Shown here one piece after another: positions 1 through 12,981 of a stretch of 64,000 nucleotides of DNA; position 1 is the stretch's first letter, and each line of letters begins with the position of its first letter. Source of the stretch: Daphnia pulex. Taxonomy: Eukaryota > Arthropoda > Branchiopoda > Diplostraca > Daphniidae. Both the position numbers and the translations under genes were made by a program. Below the pieces are notes generated by a model, which saw only the letters and a list, made by a program, of their open reading frames with translations, did not search any database and was not told where the DNA came from. The stretch is taken from assembly GCF_021134715.1 (NCBI RefSeq), contig NC_060018.1, positions 8,015,501 through 8,079,500 of the forward strand, in the 5' to 3' direction.

Positions 1-1417
1 TTATGAAATACAGTAACTAAAGTTCATAGAATTAGCAGCTATAAGCTTTTTTCCGGTAGTTTTCAGTTTTCTTTAATTTCTTCGAGAGGTTTTTGGTTCA
101 GTCGTCAAATCATTGATTGAATATTCAAATGGATATTGTAGAGATTTACGATAGATATTGAAATTTGTAGGCTAAAACTGCACAAAAAAGTTCAGCTAAC
201 AACGATTTTTTTAAACAAAATTTTACGTGAAATTCTAATGAATCTATTGACTAGTTTTTAATGCAGAGCCAAGTAAAGTAATAATCGTTATATAACAAGT
301 AATTGTCCGTTTGAAAATGCAAAATCTTCCGTATTTTTTAAATTGTCAACTTTTTGAACTTGAGGACATTTACACATTTTCCACAGCATTCACAGAGCGT
401 TTTTGTTTGTTCAGAACTTTCCATCGTCAAAAAAAAAAACTTTTTCTTAAACCCAAGTTTCCAAACTATACGAGGAAAGCGGAATTCGTGAAATTCAGCA
501 AGCGGACAATACATTCAGATCATCAATAGTAAAAATCCATGAATGGTTCATTACTCGGCTCATTAATTACTCTCTAGTAGTAATGAAGTATACACTATAA
601 TGAACTTTATTTCGACTTTATTAGCTACTCTCAAGTCTCAATAAGTTCTTTTAAAAACTAATTGGGTACAATACCGAATTTTTGTTTCTTTGATCAATAA
701 GTATACCCAATAGTTTATAATTTTTTTAATTCGGAAAGTCACAAATGATGAATCTCCATGAATTAAAATGAACTGCTTTTTAAAAAATTCAAACTAATAC
801 CACTCAAAAGTTGTTAATTAATGCAGACTCATTAATAACGACACAATCTGATAAACAATAATTTAAAAAATAAAAATGCAATTCACCAGCTCAATCATTG
901 ATCCTCATATGCATGGCCAGTCACTTGTGGATGTACTCGGATGTACTGTATATATATACTTAGATATATGTTTTTATGTGCAATTATACAGCTTTTATCC
1001 AGACCCTTTGGTATAGATATCTAACGTACAAACCATATAAACTCGTGGTCCTTATCATTTACTCCCAGTCCTTCACTTGGCTCTTAATCTCTTATATTAA
1101 AGACTAGACTCGAGGGTGCAGTTAATCACGCCAAGGTGTATTGGCTTCGGCTGCTGGGTAGCTATCCATCTCGTTTTGTTATCTTGCTATTCTTTCTTTC
1201 TTTTCTTTCTTTTTTCTTCTTCTTCTCCTTTGTAGTTAGCTTCTCTTATAAGTCGAGATAACAATCTCATTACTACTCGTTCGTCTTCTTCTCCGGCATA
1301 TATACTATATATATACAGCTTCTCCGCTTCTCAGAAGACATTGGCAAGATGTAAGAGAGAGAAAATGAGAAAGAGAACGACGAACACGTTTATTAGAAGC
1401 CTTTAGGCGGTTGGCGT

Positions 1418-1429
1418 GGGGGGGGGGGG
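1418..1429. repeat. Poly-G run (12 G)
   Basis: A homopolymer of 12 guanines within a GA-rich context. It is a simple repeat with no coding meaning and a likely length-variable site. Confidence 0.9.
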
Positions 1430-2596
1430 AGGGCTTGAGGTCGAGGAGAGAGACTTTGTCCAATGGATATAAGTTGGCCAACATGCAGTACTAGTAAGCT
1501 CAACCCCGATCCCTCCGTCCTGATTACACCCGTACAGCTGCTGGCTCGTATTGGATATATGCTAGACGTATCCTGCACGTGAAGAGTAGATGGATGTCGG
1601 CTATAGTTCCTCGTCGCTAGTCTATAGCGTGTAATTGTTTGTCCAGATAGCTCTTAGACTTTCCCTGGTGAACCCGTTCCCTCTTTGAGTCAATATTGTA
1701 CGTTGTGATGTCCGCACAACTTGATTGTCACCGCACTAGGCTACTGCTATTATATATATAGAGCGAGTCTTGTAAGGAGCCCAACTACTTGGACTTGATG
1801 CCATATGTAAGACGAGCCTAAACTCTCCCGTCCCGCCTATAACCATCATACTCGTGTCCTGAATCGCCTACTACATAGTCCTACATCTGACGTCCATTGT
1901 GTAATCCACTGCAGTGCATAGCTTTTGATGTGTCCTAGGCTAGTACTATACGTCTTTACATTTATTTACTTAAGCTTTTCAAATTAGCGTGGCGAGTATA
2001 GGGCTCCTGTGATGTCCTATATACATCTCTCTTGGTCCTTGTATAAAATGTACGAATGTCCCGCTCCGCTCCGCCCACTCACTACTAACTATTCACCATA
2101 TTCTTCGACTTGACATTTATATATTGCTACACGAAACGGTGCTGGTGGCTATCTCCGCAAAACTGCTCGCCCTGTCAACACGACCCGAGAAAACGGAATG
2201 AATGATCACGATATGGGGAAAAGGAAAAGTAAAAAAAGGAAAGGAGATATAGCCTCTCTCCGCGATCCCTTTTGTCGAAACCTAAAAGGACGACCCGGTT
2301 CCTTTTTTTTTAATTCTGTGCAACATTTTGGCATATTGAGTATATAAACTCTTCTATCATTTTTCATGAGCATCTTCATGTTAAATGAATAAGAAAAGAA
2401 AAGAAAAACGATTCATATTTGTCCATCTGAATGTTAGCATGTTGGAGGGGCTAAGGCTGCACATCGATCGCCCGTTGAAGAATAAGGAGCTGCATGTGTA
2501 GACGCAGCGCCCAGATAAAAATAAAAAAGTTTTCTTTTTGTTTTTTTGGCCAGGACTTTGTCTTTCGCTTTCCTCACTTTATTCCTACCTAGCTCG

Positions 2597-2617
2597 ACAC
2601 ACACACACACACACACA
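2597..2617. repeat. (AC)n microsatellite
   Basis: About ten AC units in a row. It creates a spurious histidine/threonine-rich reading frame on the plus strand. Confidence 0.95.
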
Positions 2618-3127
2618 TTTATCTCGTTCGTTCTTCTTAATAGTCGTCTACGCATGCACTTTACAATATCTCTCTCTCCCGTTCTCTCTCTCCACCAGCG
2701 CTCTCGCTTTATATACGTATATGTATATTATAGTTGATGGTGTGGCGAAGGCGTTGTGTAGCCCAGCAGCACTCGAAACAAACACTCGCTCGCTCACTCG
2801 GTCACACAAAGGCACTTGACTCGGAAGAATAGCGGCGGGTGTTGCTTAGCGTGCAGTCACGCCGAATAAAGAAGAAGAAGAAAAAACAACTAGATATATT
2901 CCTCAGACTCAACTTGACATTTTTGTCAGCGCCAAGAATGGGGTGAGCGAAAAAGCCGAGGGACTACCACAAGGCCAGAAAAGAAATAATAAAAACAAAA
3001 ATAACCATAAGATATACAAAGGAAAGGAAGACAACAGCAACAACAAAAAAATAAGAAAAAAAGAAAAAGAAACGCATACACGGCGAGAGCTAATCAAAAC
3101 TGTCATTATCTCAGTGTGTCTTGTGCG

Positions 3128-3142
3128 CTGCTGCTGCTGCTG
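3128..3142. repeat. (CTG)5 microsatellite
   Basis: Five CTG units. Similar short CTG/CAG arrays recur in this gene-poor region, for example around 10,200 and 11,361. Confidence 0.9.
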
Positions 3143-3222
3143 TCCGGGGTTGTCTATTGACCATCGGCGGAGAACAGTGCGCCGACGGCTGGTCGAATTG
3201 GATGAACGCGAAACAAGCCGGT

Positions 3223-3242
3223 TGTGTGTGTGTGTGTGTGTG
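3223..3242. repeat. (TG)10 microsatellite
   Basis: Ten TG units on the plus strand, about 600 bp from the AC repeat at 2,597, giving the two complementary dinucleotide arrays opposite orientation. Confidence 0.95.
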
Positions 3243-5640
3243 TTTCTTGTGTAACTGAGGTTACCCAGTCGTCGAAAGAAAGAAAAAAAAAAGAAAAAAA
3301 GTCGATGACGTCTGTTTTCTTAACGCACTGCTGTACACAAGTGTGTGTGCAGGCCAGCGAATGCTGTTTGGAAAGACTAATATATCGCGTGGCACGCAGC
3401 GGGATATACCAGCATGAAAAAATAATAGTACAGTACACGGGGAACTGCCTGCTGCCTATAGTCCTATAGCTTGCTCTCCCCTATATACTTTTGGTGTAAA
3501 AGCACTCATGCTCGACGTCGCAATGGCGGATTCCATACTACTACTACTACTCTCTTACCGCTGTTTCTTTCCATCACACACCAGAAATGTACTACATCAA
3601 CCCCATCTGGCTGATTCCATTTCCACCGGTGTTTTGTGTGTACTAGCCCCCCTATCCCGCTGCTGCTCTAGTATATAGGCTAGTCTACAGCTGCACGGTG
3701 GAAACATACATACATTCAAAAGGAAACAACTCGAGCGTGCAGTCGTAATGAAATCCCGCGAGAAAGAAGCCATGCTGAGAGTCTGCCCAGGCCGGCAGCA
3801 GCAGCAGAAGCGAACTGTCGGCATTTTCAGATGGCTTTTTCCCCAACGCAACATGTCATCTATTGACAAATCTTGGGCATTCGAGATCGAGTTCGGTTAA
3901 AATTTCACGTGCTGAATAAAGAATTATGCGTGAGGCTGACGACGTCAAATGTAATCAAAAGAAGCCTTTTGAGTTCTGTTATTGTGACAATCGTGAAAAT
4001 CTACATAGCATTCCATCCGCGGTTGGCTGCGTAGCGACGTTGTATATAACTGTGCCTATATACTGTACCATACAGCCTATATGTGCTGCTGCATTTATGT
4101 CTATTGGTTTTCTCTTGTTGCAGTCGAATATAGTCGGTCGGGGTACTACACTCGACTACACCACTCGCAGCACGGTAATAGACGCAGGCGAATCGATGGC
4201 CAGCAAATGGGCGAAACAGGAGCAAAATCAATAATCCAATAAGTAGAAGCGGATAGGAAACGATGACTGCGAAAACGAAGCGTCACACACGCCTCGACAG
4301 AGTACATGCAGGTAGAGACGGGCCACGGGATGGAGCTCAAGCGAAGCGGTAGAGTGGCGAATGGAAATCATGGGAGTCAGAGTTTAAAAAAAAAAAAAAA
4401 GAGTCGGTTAAATCACCAAAGGTCTCAGTGCACTGAAACAACATAGTCTTTCACTTTCATGTGCCAGAGAGCTCAGGAGAAGAAAAAGGGGGGAAATATA
4501 AGAAAAGAAAAACAAAAAGACAAACAAGGAGAGACAAAAAAAAATAGGCTTAATGTAAGGTTATTGATTTATTTATTCTTTTTTCTCTTTTCCCGCGTGT
4601 ACAGCCAACAGCAAATGTAGACGCGCGCTGCACAAAAGGCTAAGACAGTTTATAGGATCATTTTTGCCACAAGCCCATTCTCCAGAGAAACAAAAGATGA
4701 TGAATGTCTAGATCCCTTATTTTTCCATCTCTCGGAAAAAAAAGAGAAAATGAAAATGAAAAACAACACCTATTGTCGTTTTTTCATTTGTCTAACATTT
4801 TTAAATAACGAGACCCAACGATATGTCGACTAGACATCCATCTACACATACCAGACGTGGCATTAAATAGTAGGTCTCTATTAGTCCATACCGCCTAACC
4901 GTTTGAGATGGTATGCAGCACACTTGCTGAGTGTGCCTTTTATACACATAATACGTATAATACTCTGGGCGATCTATAAAGACTATACACGCTCTAGACT
5001 TTGAGCTATAGATCGCCCTTGCGGCTGTTGCTAGGATCGAAAAAAACGAAGGGAAGAAAAACGTGCGCTTTCAAGTGGCTGTGTATTTACAGATCGCTTT
5101 ACCACTCGTTTTTCTTTTTTTCTATTTTCTTTTTCTATTTTTCTATTTTTTTTTTCTTTTGGCCTTTTCGCCTCGTTTTCTCACGCCGAGAGGGCCCAAC
5201 GAAAACGAAAAGAAAGGGAAAGGAAGCGGGTCGCGCCTGAGCCAATTTTCTCAGCAGCACAGACAAAGAAATAAGAGAGAACCAAGGCAAAGGAGGACGA
5301 CTATAGAAGAAGGCCGCCCTCCTCTAATAATAAAAAAAGAAAAAAAAAAAAGAAAATCCTGCTATACAGCTCTGACGTGCCGAATCTTGGACCGCAATCG
5401 ATTACATTAGCCGAGCCAAGCCCCTTCTTCTCGGCCGGGAAAAAAGAAAAAAAAAAAGAAACGAGAGAAAAAAAAGGAGTCAAACGAAACTCAAAGCGGA
5501 TGCCAAATCGATGGGCCTTTTCGCAGTCTATTTTTAACGGCCATCTGCTGTACTACTACAACTCCAGCACTCGTCTCCTTGTTGGGTTTGACTTTGTTGC
5601 GACTTAATGACGGAACCCAATGGGAGTGCATATAATACAT

Positions 5641-5663
5641 CGATGCGTTGCGATGCGTTGCGA
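5641..5663. repeat. Short 10-bp tandem repeat
   Basis: A decamer of the form CGATGCGTTG is present twice head to tail, followed by a partial third copy. It is a minor tandem duplication. Confidence 0.8.
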
Positions 5664-7334
5664 TAAGTAAGAAATGATGGCTTTGAAATTTAGAGACGAT
5701 CACACGCAGAGAGAGAAAGAGAAAAGAGACACGAGAAGCGGCTCGTCTCCTTTTGAGATATACAAAGGAGATTATTGAAACAATCGAAAAGGATCAGTCG
5801 GGTGAGGGGTGGTGGAGAGAGAGGGTGGTAGGGGAGAAATAAGTAGAAAATAGATTACCATGATCGCGTCGAGCGTGTGTACGTAGCCGTTGGGGGATCT
5901 GCGACGCATACTAGAGATCCTATCAAAGTCTGTACTAGACACCAGCGCGTCAGTTGTGTTGTGTTGCGTTGTGTTTTCGAGTATTCCAAAGACGAGCGGC
6001 GCCGCCGTCGTGAATCAACTCATCCGAAGAAAAGGCGATCGCTGATTAAATCGTTGGCCCGCCGAGAAAAAGTTTTGGCAGCAACATTCGATCAAACAAA
6101 CGCAGCCAAAAGATAATGACAACGACAGCAACAGCAACAACAACAGCAACAAACAACCCGAAGAAAAAACCCAACAAAAAGCAAGCGAGAGCGACTCTTC
6201 AATGTCACAACGGTGTGTGTATACCGACGCAGCAGGCAGCACAAAAGAAAAAGATCGGAAGGAGGGAAAATCAAAAAATTTGGACTAGAAGAATATTTTA
6301 CTCGAAGAAAAATCGGTCCGATCCAAGAGCCGAAGAAGGGGCCACTGAATTCCGTCCGGAACAGGTCGAGCTGGGCTTCTTCTTTGGCTGTGGATTAGAG
6401 TGGCGGCGGCGGCGTCGTCGTGTCGTCATTGTCCGATGTGCTCTGCTCTGCTCTGTACACGGTTAAAGGGAAAGAGGGTGGTGGGAGGGAGGAATCTGGC
6501 TCCGGGATATCTGCGCACCTCCCTCCCTCCCGACCACCACCCGCCTTCGTTCATGGCCGCCGTGTCGTGCCAAACGCCTGCGCCTTGAGAGAAGATCGAT
6601 CCTCCCTTTTTTTTTCGAAAGCCAATTTCTCCCCCTCTATTTCTCCTATTCGTCAATTGGTACAATGCTATTATACGGAATCTACTCGGATGCTATCATA
6701 GATAACCCATAAATGTAGACCAAATTCGTGAAAGCCAAAAAATAGCAATCGACATATTTCTGGACGTGCATTATACATTTCTTTTCTTTTCTTTTTTTCT
6801 TCCCCGGGTTATATATGCCGAGCGCGCTGCATCCATCTTTGATCAAAGAATTCGATATCGTCCAGAGATGCGCTGCTGGCTGCTCTGCTGCTCTCTTTTC
6901 TTTAGACTTCTGGTGGTGGTGGTTGGATCAGGATCTATCTCTTAGCTTAATTTTGGCATTTCTGGCTTTTTAGATGAATTGAGCTGGAGCTGTAGGCAAC
7001 CTGATCTAGTAGTTTAATAACAGCATCGGCACTAATGAAACGCATTGGCATGCGTATTCATTACACGCCGGTAGAGCACTATAAGGCCGTGCTGGCCCAC
7101 GATAAAGCCTTTCCTTTTTTCTTTTCTTTTCTAATGCCAATTTATTCGCCCTGTGCCATCAAGGAAGTTTTTAAGCCATGCCGTGTATATACACTGTGAT
7201 GCTCTATAGAGTTTGGAAAAGAAAAAGATGATGTTGGTATGTGTGTGTGTGTGTGCTTAATATATGGCGTGTGCAGTATAACTATATATAGACCCCCCAC
7301 CCAGCTCCTAAACCCGCGGCCTCCTAACGCACAA

Positions 7335-7350
7335 CCCCCCCCCCCCCCCC
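7335..7350. repeat. Poly-C run (16 C)
   Basis: A homopolymer of 16 cytosines. Length is probably uncertain in assembly because such runs are error-prone. Confidence 0.9.
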
Positions 7351-8632
7351 GTTTTAATGCACTGCATATCCTTTTGCGAGCTGCTGTTTAGGATGAGCTT
7401 TTCTTCTGCCAGGCGAACGGGCGGGCACGACAGGAGAGAGAGTCGACTTTTAGTCTTAATGCATTCAACGTTTTGAAGAGAGAACAAAGACAAGGCGTGG
7501 TGTATGTATATACTGCGTGATGTAGGGTCGGGAAAAAAATAAAAACCCCCCAGCGCAAAACGTGGACCGTATAACGAGAGACGTCACATACAGCATGTCT
7601 TTTTATCCCGGTCGTAAACCTCTTCTCTTTCTTTCTCCCCTCTCAGTTTGCTCTGGCTATATGTACGTTATTATGTACATTATTATATGTATATTAGATA
7701 AACAGTGTGTGTATGTGTAATATTACAAACGGCATATCGTCAACCGCTAACGCGCTGTGCTGCAAGGAGCTTGAAAGCATTGCGGGTAATAAAGGCATTA
7801 TAACCAACAAACTGGCGCAGCACGTCAGACCGAGCTCCTATTACTGTAGCAGCTCGACTGTATCTGGTAAACGATCATTTGGCTGTGATGGGCCCGGCTC
7901 GACCCGGCTCGGTGTTGATATGGCGGGGGGTAGCCCATATAGTACCTACCATACCGCTCTTATTATTCTCATGACTTCAATTCATAGTTGATGAGAAGGC
8001 GGGGCAACTGTAATTTATTAATGGACACAATCTGAATCGTTCGTCTTGTTCATTACATTTCCTTTGTTAGTTAATATTTCAGACTGTCATTCTTCTTAAT
8101 CGAGTTCATTTATTTCAGGTTACTACTAGACTGATCGTCGAAACAATAGGATATCCGGTTATTATCTAATGTAAAGCATTTATCTCTCTCTCTACTATAA
8201 ACTAGTTTTTTTTGTTTTTGTATTTTTCGGTTTGTTTTTGTTTAAACATTCGAGTTTATTTGTATTATTTTTTCATAGCATATGCAGGCAATCAAAAGAC
8301 AGGCTTCGAAAGGAGAAAGGGTTTTGTATTACGACGATACTTCAATATTCTTGGAATGGTATATAATTCCGGATGCACCTAACACGCCTTATATAGAAGA
8401 AGAGTGTGTGCTGTATATCCAGCGTGTGTATGTAGATGAAACCCAAAACCCGCCCAACTTGGGAATAGAGATGTATCTGTTTAGTTCTAACACGGGTTAC
8501 AATCGAAAACACTAGCGCACATAAAACAACAAGAAAACGTATTACACATAGAAATAGGCTAGGCCGTTGAGCTGCCGCCGTGACGAAAAAACAAAACAAA
8601 ACAAACAAAAACAAAAACAACAACAGGCTTTA

Positions 8633-8653
8633 TCTCTCTCTCTCTCTCTCTCT
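8633..8653. repeat. (TC)n microsatellite
   Basis: About ten TC units (GA on the minus strand). Such tracts are potential GAGA-factor binding sites in arthropods, but nothing here ties it to a promoter. Confidence 0.9.
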
Positions 8654-10292
8654 GCCGACTGGATCTATAAGCGCCCGGATGTAATATATCCAGTTGCTAC
8701 ACGTCTAGTATTCGTCCCCATCTACGTATATATGTGTGTATTGTATATCCTATATCAATTTGTTGTCTTTGAATCCCCTCTAGTCTCGCGGTGGGTGTCC
8801 CGGTGCCAGACAAGAGACAAAGTAGAAATAAAGGGAGTGTAGCTGCTATACTGCTACCGCTACTGCTGCTGTGTCTCTGTCTGATGGCAATTGATAAAGG
8901 ATTCTGGGTAATCTCAGCAGCAGCCAACGCGTCCGGACCCACCGACGAGACGATGCTTTTTCCAAAAAGGACCGGAACGCGAATAATGCCGCTGGCACTG
9001 GTCTTACATAGCATCGAGTCAGTCAGGCTGCATCCATCTGCTTTTCCGTGTGTTTGTTACTGACTCTCTTTTTCAGGATTTCCACGAGATTTATACTATA
9101 TAACGTATACCGTTGTTTATCGTCTAGTGTAGAAAGCTCGCCTATATGCCGTAACCATCTATTGCTCGTTGGCATTGTGGACAGCACAGCCCGGCGCTTA
9201 CAACCAAACGGATGAATAGCACGAACGGGAAAAAGAAATAACTTTGGCCATAGCCTATTTGTATAGATGCGGTGTACAGAGAGATACAGACTATACTAAC
9301 TACAATACCATCTGTACTTAACGGATGGTTTAGATATGCGACGAATAGACGAGAAGGGGGCGGAGGAGAGACAATAGGTTGACATCACAATGGTAATGGA
9401 GCGTTCGCCGAAGAAAAATAAGATACGAGAGCTCCTCTCGGTTTTTGGGCGCTGTGCAGTGTGTCACGGAATAGACCAAATAGACGATACATTATGCATG
9501 GTACATATCCTAGTGCTGATGGAATCAACAATCTGTATATTTCCGATGCTTTTGTTGCCGTAGTGTTTGCGGGAAACCCGGATTATTAGACCCGATTGTA
9601 AACTGATCTCCCACCCACCAATTTTTCTGATAGTTCTTCAGTCGTTTTTTGAGGGGAGTATTTCCGCATTCTTTTGATGGTGAAAAAGTCAAAAGACGCA
9701 TTCCCCCCCCTCTCTATCTTTTTTTTATTTTATTTTATTCAGGGAGCCGAGAATAAAAGCCAACAAAGTTCGAATTCCCGGATTGAAAAATAACAAGGTC
9801 TATATCAATAAAAATTTGAAAAGGAATAAAGAAAACACACAGTCTGTTTAGATTCTTCCTTTTTGTCTCTTTTGAAATAATCTCTTCCGGGCCTCTTTGG
9901 TCTAGAAGCCAACAATGTTCTTATATAATATTTGGAAGTTATAAGAAAAGGTCCAGGGTCTGAGCACTGAGCTTTAGCAAGTCAGATAGTCTCAACCTCA
10001 AATCTTTTCTCTAGGACTCTAGCTCTACTCTACCACTACTACTAGTCTCTACTGTCTTACTACATGGTCCAGCATCTTATCCGCGCTCCGTATCTCCACG
10101 TTTCATCTTTCATGAAGCCGGTGGAAAAATACCACAAACTTATTTCGAGTCAAGGAGCTGGAGGCTCTGCTATGCACGAGACGAGATATCTTTGATGTGC
10201 TGCTGCTGCTGAGACTGCTCCTGTGTCCTGTGACGTGATGCCCGTGCCGGTCTCCCTCTCCTTCTCTCTTTGAAACGTCTCCAGCTCTATAG

Positions 10293-10312
10293 CTCTCTCT
10301 CTCTCTCTCTCT
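10293..10312. repeat. (CT)10 microsatellite
   Basis: Ten CT units, flanked by further pyrimidine-rich sequence. Confidence 0.9.
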
Positions 10313-10511
10313 AGTTGCTTGGCCGGTAATAAGTGTTCCTCAATGTAGTTTCACCGTTTGAAGCGCAACATCAGCAGCACAGCGCCAGGGCCAGGGCCAG
10401 CATCGACTTGCTAGAGCCAAGAAAAACGGGCGGGCCAGTCGAGAAAGTTGTTTGCCGCATGAGCGAATCGCACTGGTCGAACTATAAACCCGCCCGGTTT
10501 CCCTCTGTGCA

Positions 10512-10531
10512 CAGAAGAAGAAGAAGAAGAA
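10512..10531. repeat. (AGA)n microsatellite
   Basis: About six to seven GAA/AGA units. This generates an arginine-rich artefact frame on the plus strand. Confidence 0.85.
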
Positions 10532-11360
10532 GGAGACATGCAGTGCAGTATACTCGACTCGGGGTATCAAGGGATCAGGATTTTCCACCCGCTCCTGACG
10601 TGTGTATAGTACAAGGCGGGCCAACAGAAGGGATGGGGGGGGGGGACGACGTGAGTTACAAAATGGTAAATCAAATCAACTAAAAAGTGAAAGGCGCTCA
10701 GAGACGCCGGGTACAGAAAGAAAAAAAGACGAGGCGGAATCAGGCCCGTCCCATCCTGCCCTTGTATAAATGCGTCGTGAGTTGCCCGCCCGTTTTCCAG
10801 CAGCGGACGGGCGTTGACATTGGGCGACGTCGACGACGACACAGCACACACACAGGAGGCGTCCTCGAAATGATTTCATTCTCGAGTGCGAAAATATGAA
10901 GCTGCAGAGCGTCTCTAAGCGCGTATCTCTCTCGCAGCTTGGAGCAGCCCGCGACGCCCTTCCGCCCGACTAACTGAATAAATCAAGAAAATGCGCAGGA
11001 TCGCAGAAACGTGGAAACAAGAAGTGGAACCGTCCATTAAAGATGCCAACAAGACACTAGAGGCCAATACCCAACCGTAAATACAGCGTCACCCTGTCTC
11101 CGACTCGCAAATAATGCAACTTACATTGAGCACAAGTTGCGCTTAAATATTACGACGCTGTTGCTGCCGACACAATAGAAATGCAATGGATTTTCTCCGA
11201 CGTCATCAGTCAACAACAAGAGCTCATTAATGGCTCAGCAGCAGCAGTAGCGTTGCTACAGACGTCTATCGAATATGGCCGTAGAATAGTGCACCAATTG
11301 GATGAGTGTGTCCAACTTGAGAGCTAGCAGAAACTAGCAATAACACTTAACAATCCAAGT

Positions 11361-11380
11361 TGCTGCTGCTGCTGCTGCTG
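11361..11380. repeat. (TGC)n microsatellite
   Basis: Nearly seven TGC units, the longest CTG-type array in the window. A second shorter array follows near 11,423. Confidence 0.9.
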
Positions 11381-12981
11381 TTGGAGAAAGTAAGTTGTGT
11401 ACCAGGAGATTGACGCAGAGGTGTGCTGCTGCTGCTACTGCTGGGCTTCCAGTGTAATGTTTGATCGAGTCAGTTCGCTAGATTTTCGGGCGGAATAAAT
11501 CGAACGGGAAAGACTCGGCAACAGTCGCATCAGGCGGGCGGCGCGTCTATATAGAGGACGGCGAGGCCCAGCAAACCTTTAATAATCGGAATTGTATAAG
11601 TTTATGTAGCTCCTCCGAGGCAATCCACACACACACACAGAGGGAGAGAGAGAGAGGGGTCTAGCTCTCTCTGTAGGGACGTGCTGGATCGCCCAATCGA
11701 TAGTTGGAAACGCCAGAATTTCGAAGGGCGGAAAAAATAGCGGGAAGGACGCAATAATAGAATCATACCCAATTTGAAGATGCAGAGAGGCAAGAAGCTG
11801 CATCTAAAGGTTGCGCAAGTGAGCAGAACGACTGTCATTTTCCGTCAGAGCCCCCCCAGAATATGTAGTCACGCATCGCAGCCCACGGCGGCTGACCTAT
11901 CCGCAGTTGGGTCCTGTGCAAAACCCAAAAGTTTCGATCGCCCCACATCGCCCAATCGATAATGAAATTTGATTTTACGAAAACTTTCGCCCGCATCCCC
12001 AGCGAAATGGAAACGAAAAAAAAACAAAAAAAAACAAACAAATGTGAATTTTTATTTGCCGGATAAATTTTGAAAAAAAAAGAAAAATTCACGAACGAGT
12101 GGGCACACTAAAACACCGTTTATTGCTCAACAATTTTTTAAAATAGCCAATGATGCTCTTTTGAGAAAAGAATTCAAAACATTTGCTCTGTCCCGCACAC
12201 CATTTTGTTTTTTTAAAAAGATAATAATGATAAGAAGAAAAAATCATAAATCTAAGTTTAAAGTTAGGCTTTTTTTAAAAAAGGAAATTAAAAATTGGAT
12301 TTTTGTAAAATCTTTGATGCTACAGCTGGAACGTATCAGTGTCACGTTTGAATCAAAAAATAAAAACAGGGAACCGAAAAAGGGGAAATGATGCTTCGGA
12401 ATGGAGAGAATGTTTCGTTTCTTCGGGACAATTTTTTTTTGTTTTTTTTTGGTTGGAAGAGCTTTTCCGCTCGTGCTTTTTCCGGAGGAGCGACAACAAT
12501 GAATGAAAAACACGCAAACAATTCATTTTTTTTTGTTTGTTTTGTTTTGGGAGGAATAAAATGTGTGTGCATGTGTGTGGTTAACAACCATAAAGAATTG
12601 CAAGTGGTCGACAAGAGTTCGCTGATAAAATCTTTCAACTTTGATCGGGTCTTTGGGACCAATTCAAAGCAAGTAGATGTCTACAAAGTTGTTGCCGCTC
12701 CATTGGTTAGCTAAGCATTCCTTCTCTTCTCCTATCTACCAAGTGCGAAAGACAAGTGAGTTAAGACAAATTGGTGCTGAAGAGGTGCATCACATGTAGA
12801 GACGGTGAACTTTCGATAGCTGTCTGTCGTTTTGTCCTCTAGATTTTTAGTTTAATTTTCTTTTCCTTTTTTCGGACGAGTTTGTTTTCCTATTATCACA
12901 TCGAATTACGAAGATGTCCCTCTTCCGGTTTTTTGATAAAGCTACTTCCTCTTTTTCGTCGAGTGCTGCTCCCCTCCCCGC

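Larger units (their letters stand above)
1..12981. other. Long non-genic region rich in simple repeats
   Basis: I found no reading frame here with recognisable domains, plausible chained exons or conserved motifs. All open frames are short (under about 116 codons) and their translations are low-complexity (runs of F, K, S, C or H) produced by purine or pyrimidine tracts. The stretch holds many microsatellites (AC, TG, TC, CTG, GAA), homopolymer G and C runs, CAA/CAG-rich tracts near 6,117-6,160, and alternating A-rich and pyrimidine-rich blocks. It could be intergenic or regulatory DNA, a very long intron, or UTR of a gene lying outside the window. It stands in sharp contrast to the compact genes to its right. 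Confidence 0.6.

Noticed and set aside
2434..6701. Many overlapping open frames of 60-116 codons on both strands
   Set aside because: Their translations are dominated by F, K, S, C, H or R runs from microsatellites and purine tracts. They lack domains and do not chain across splice sites.
8282..8515. 77-codon plus-strand frame (MQAIKRQASKGERVL...)
   Set aside because: Mixed composition but no recognisable family, no flanking splice structure and an equally long frame on the other strand.
10991..11080. 29-codon frame starting MRRIAETWKQEVEPS
   Set aside because: Composition looks protein-like and it has a clear start and stop, but it is too short and there is no homology, flanking exon or promoter signal to support it.
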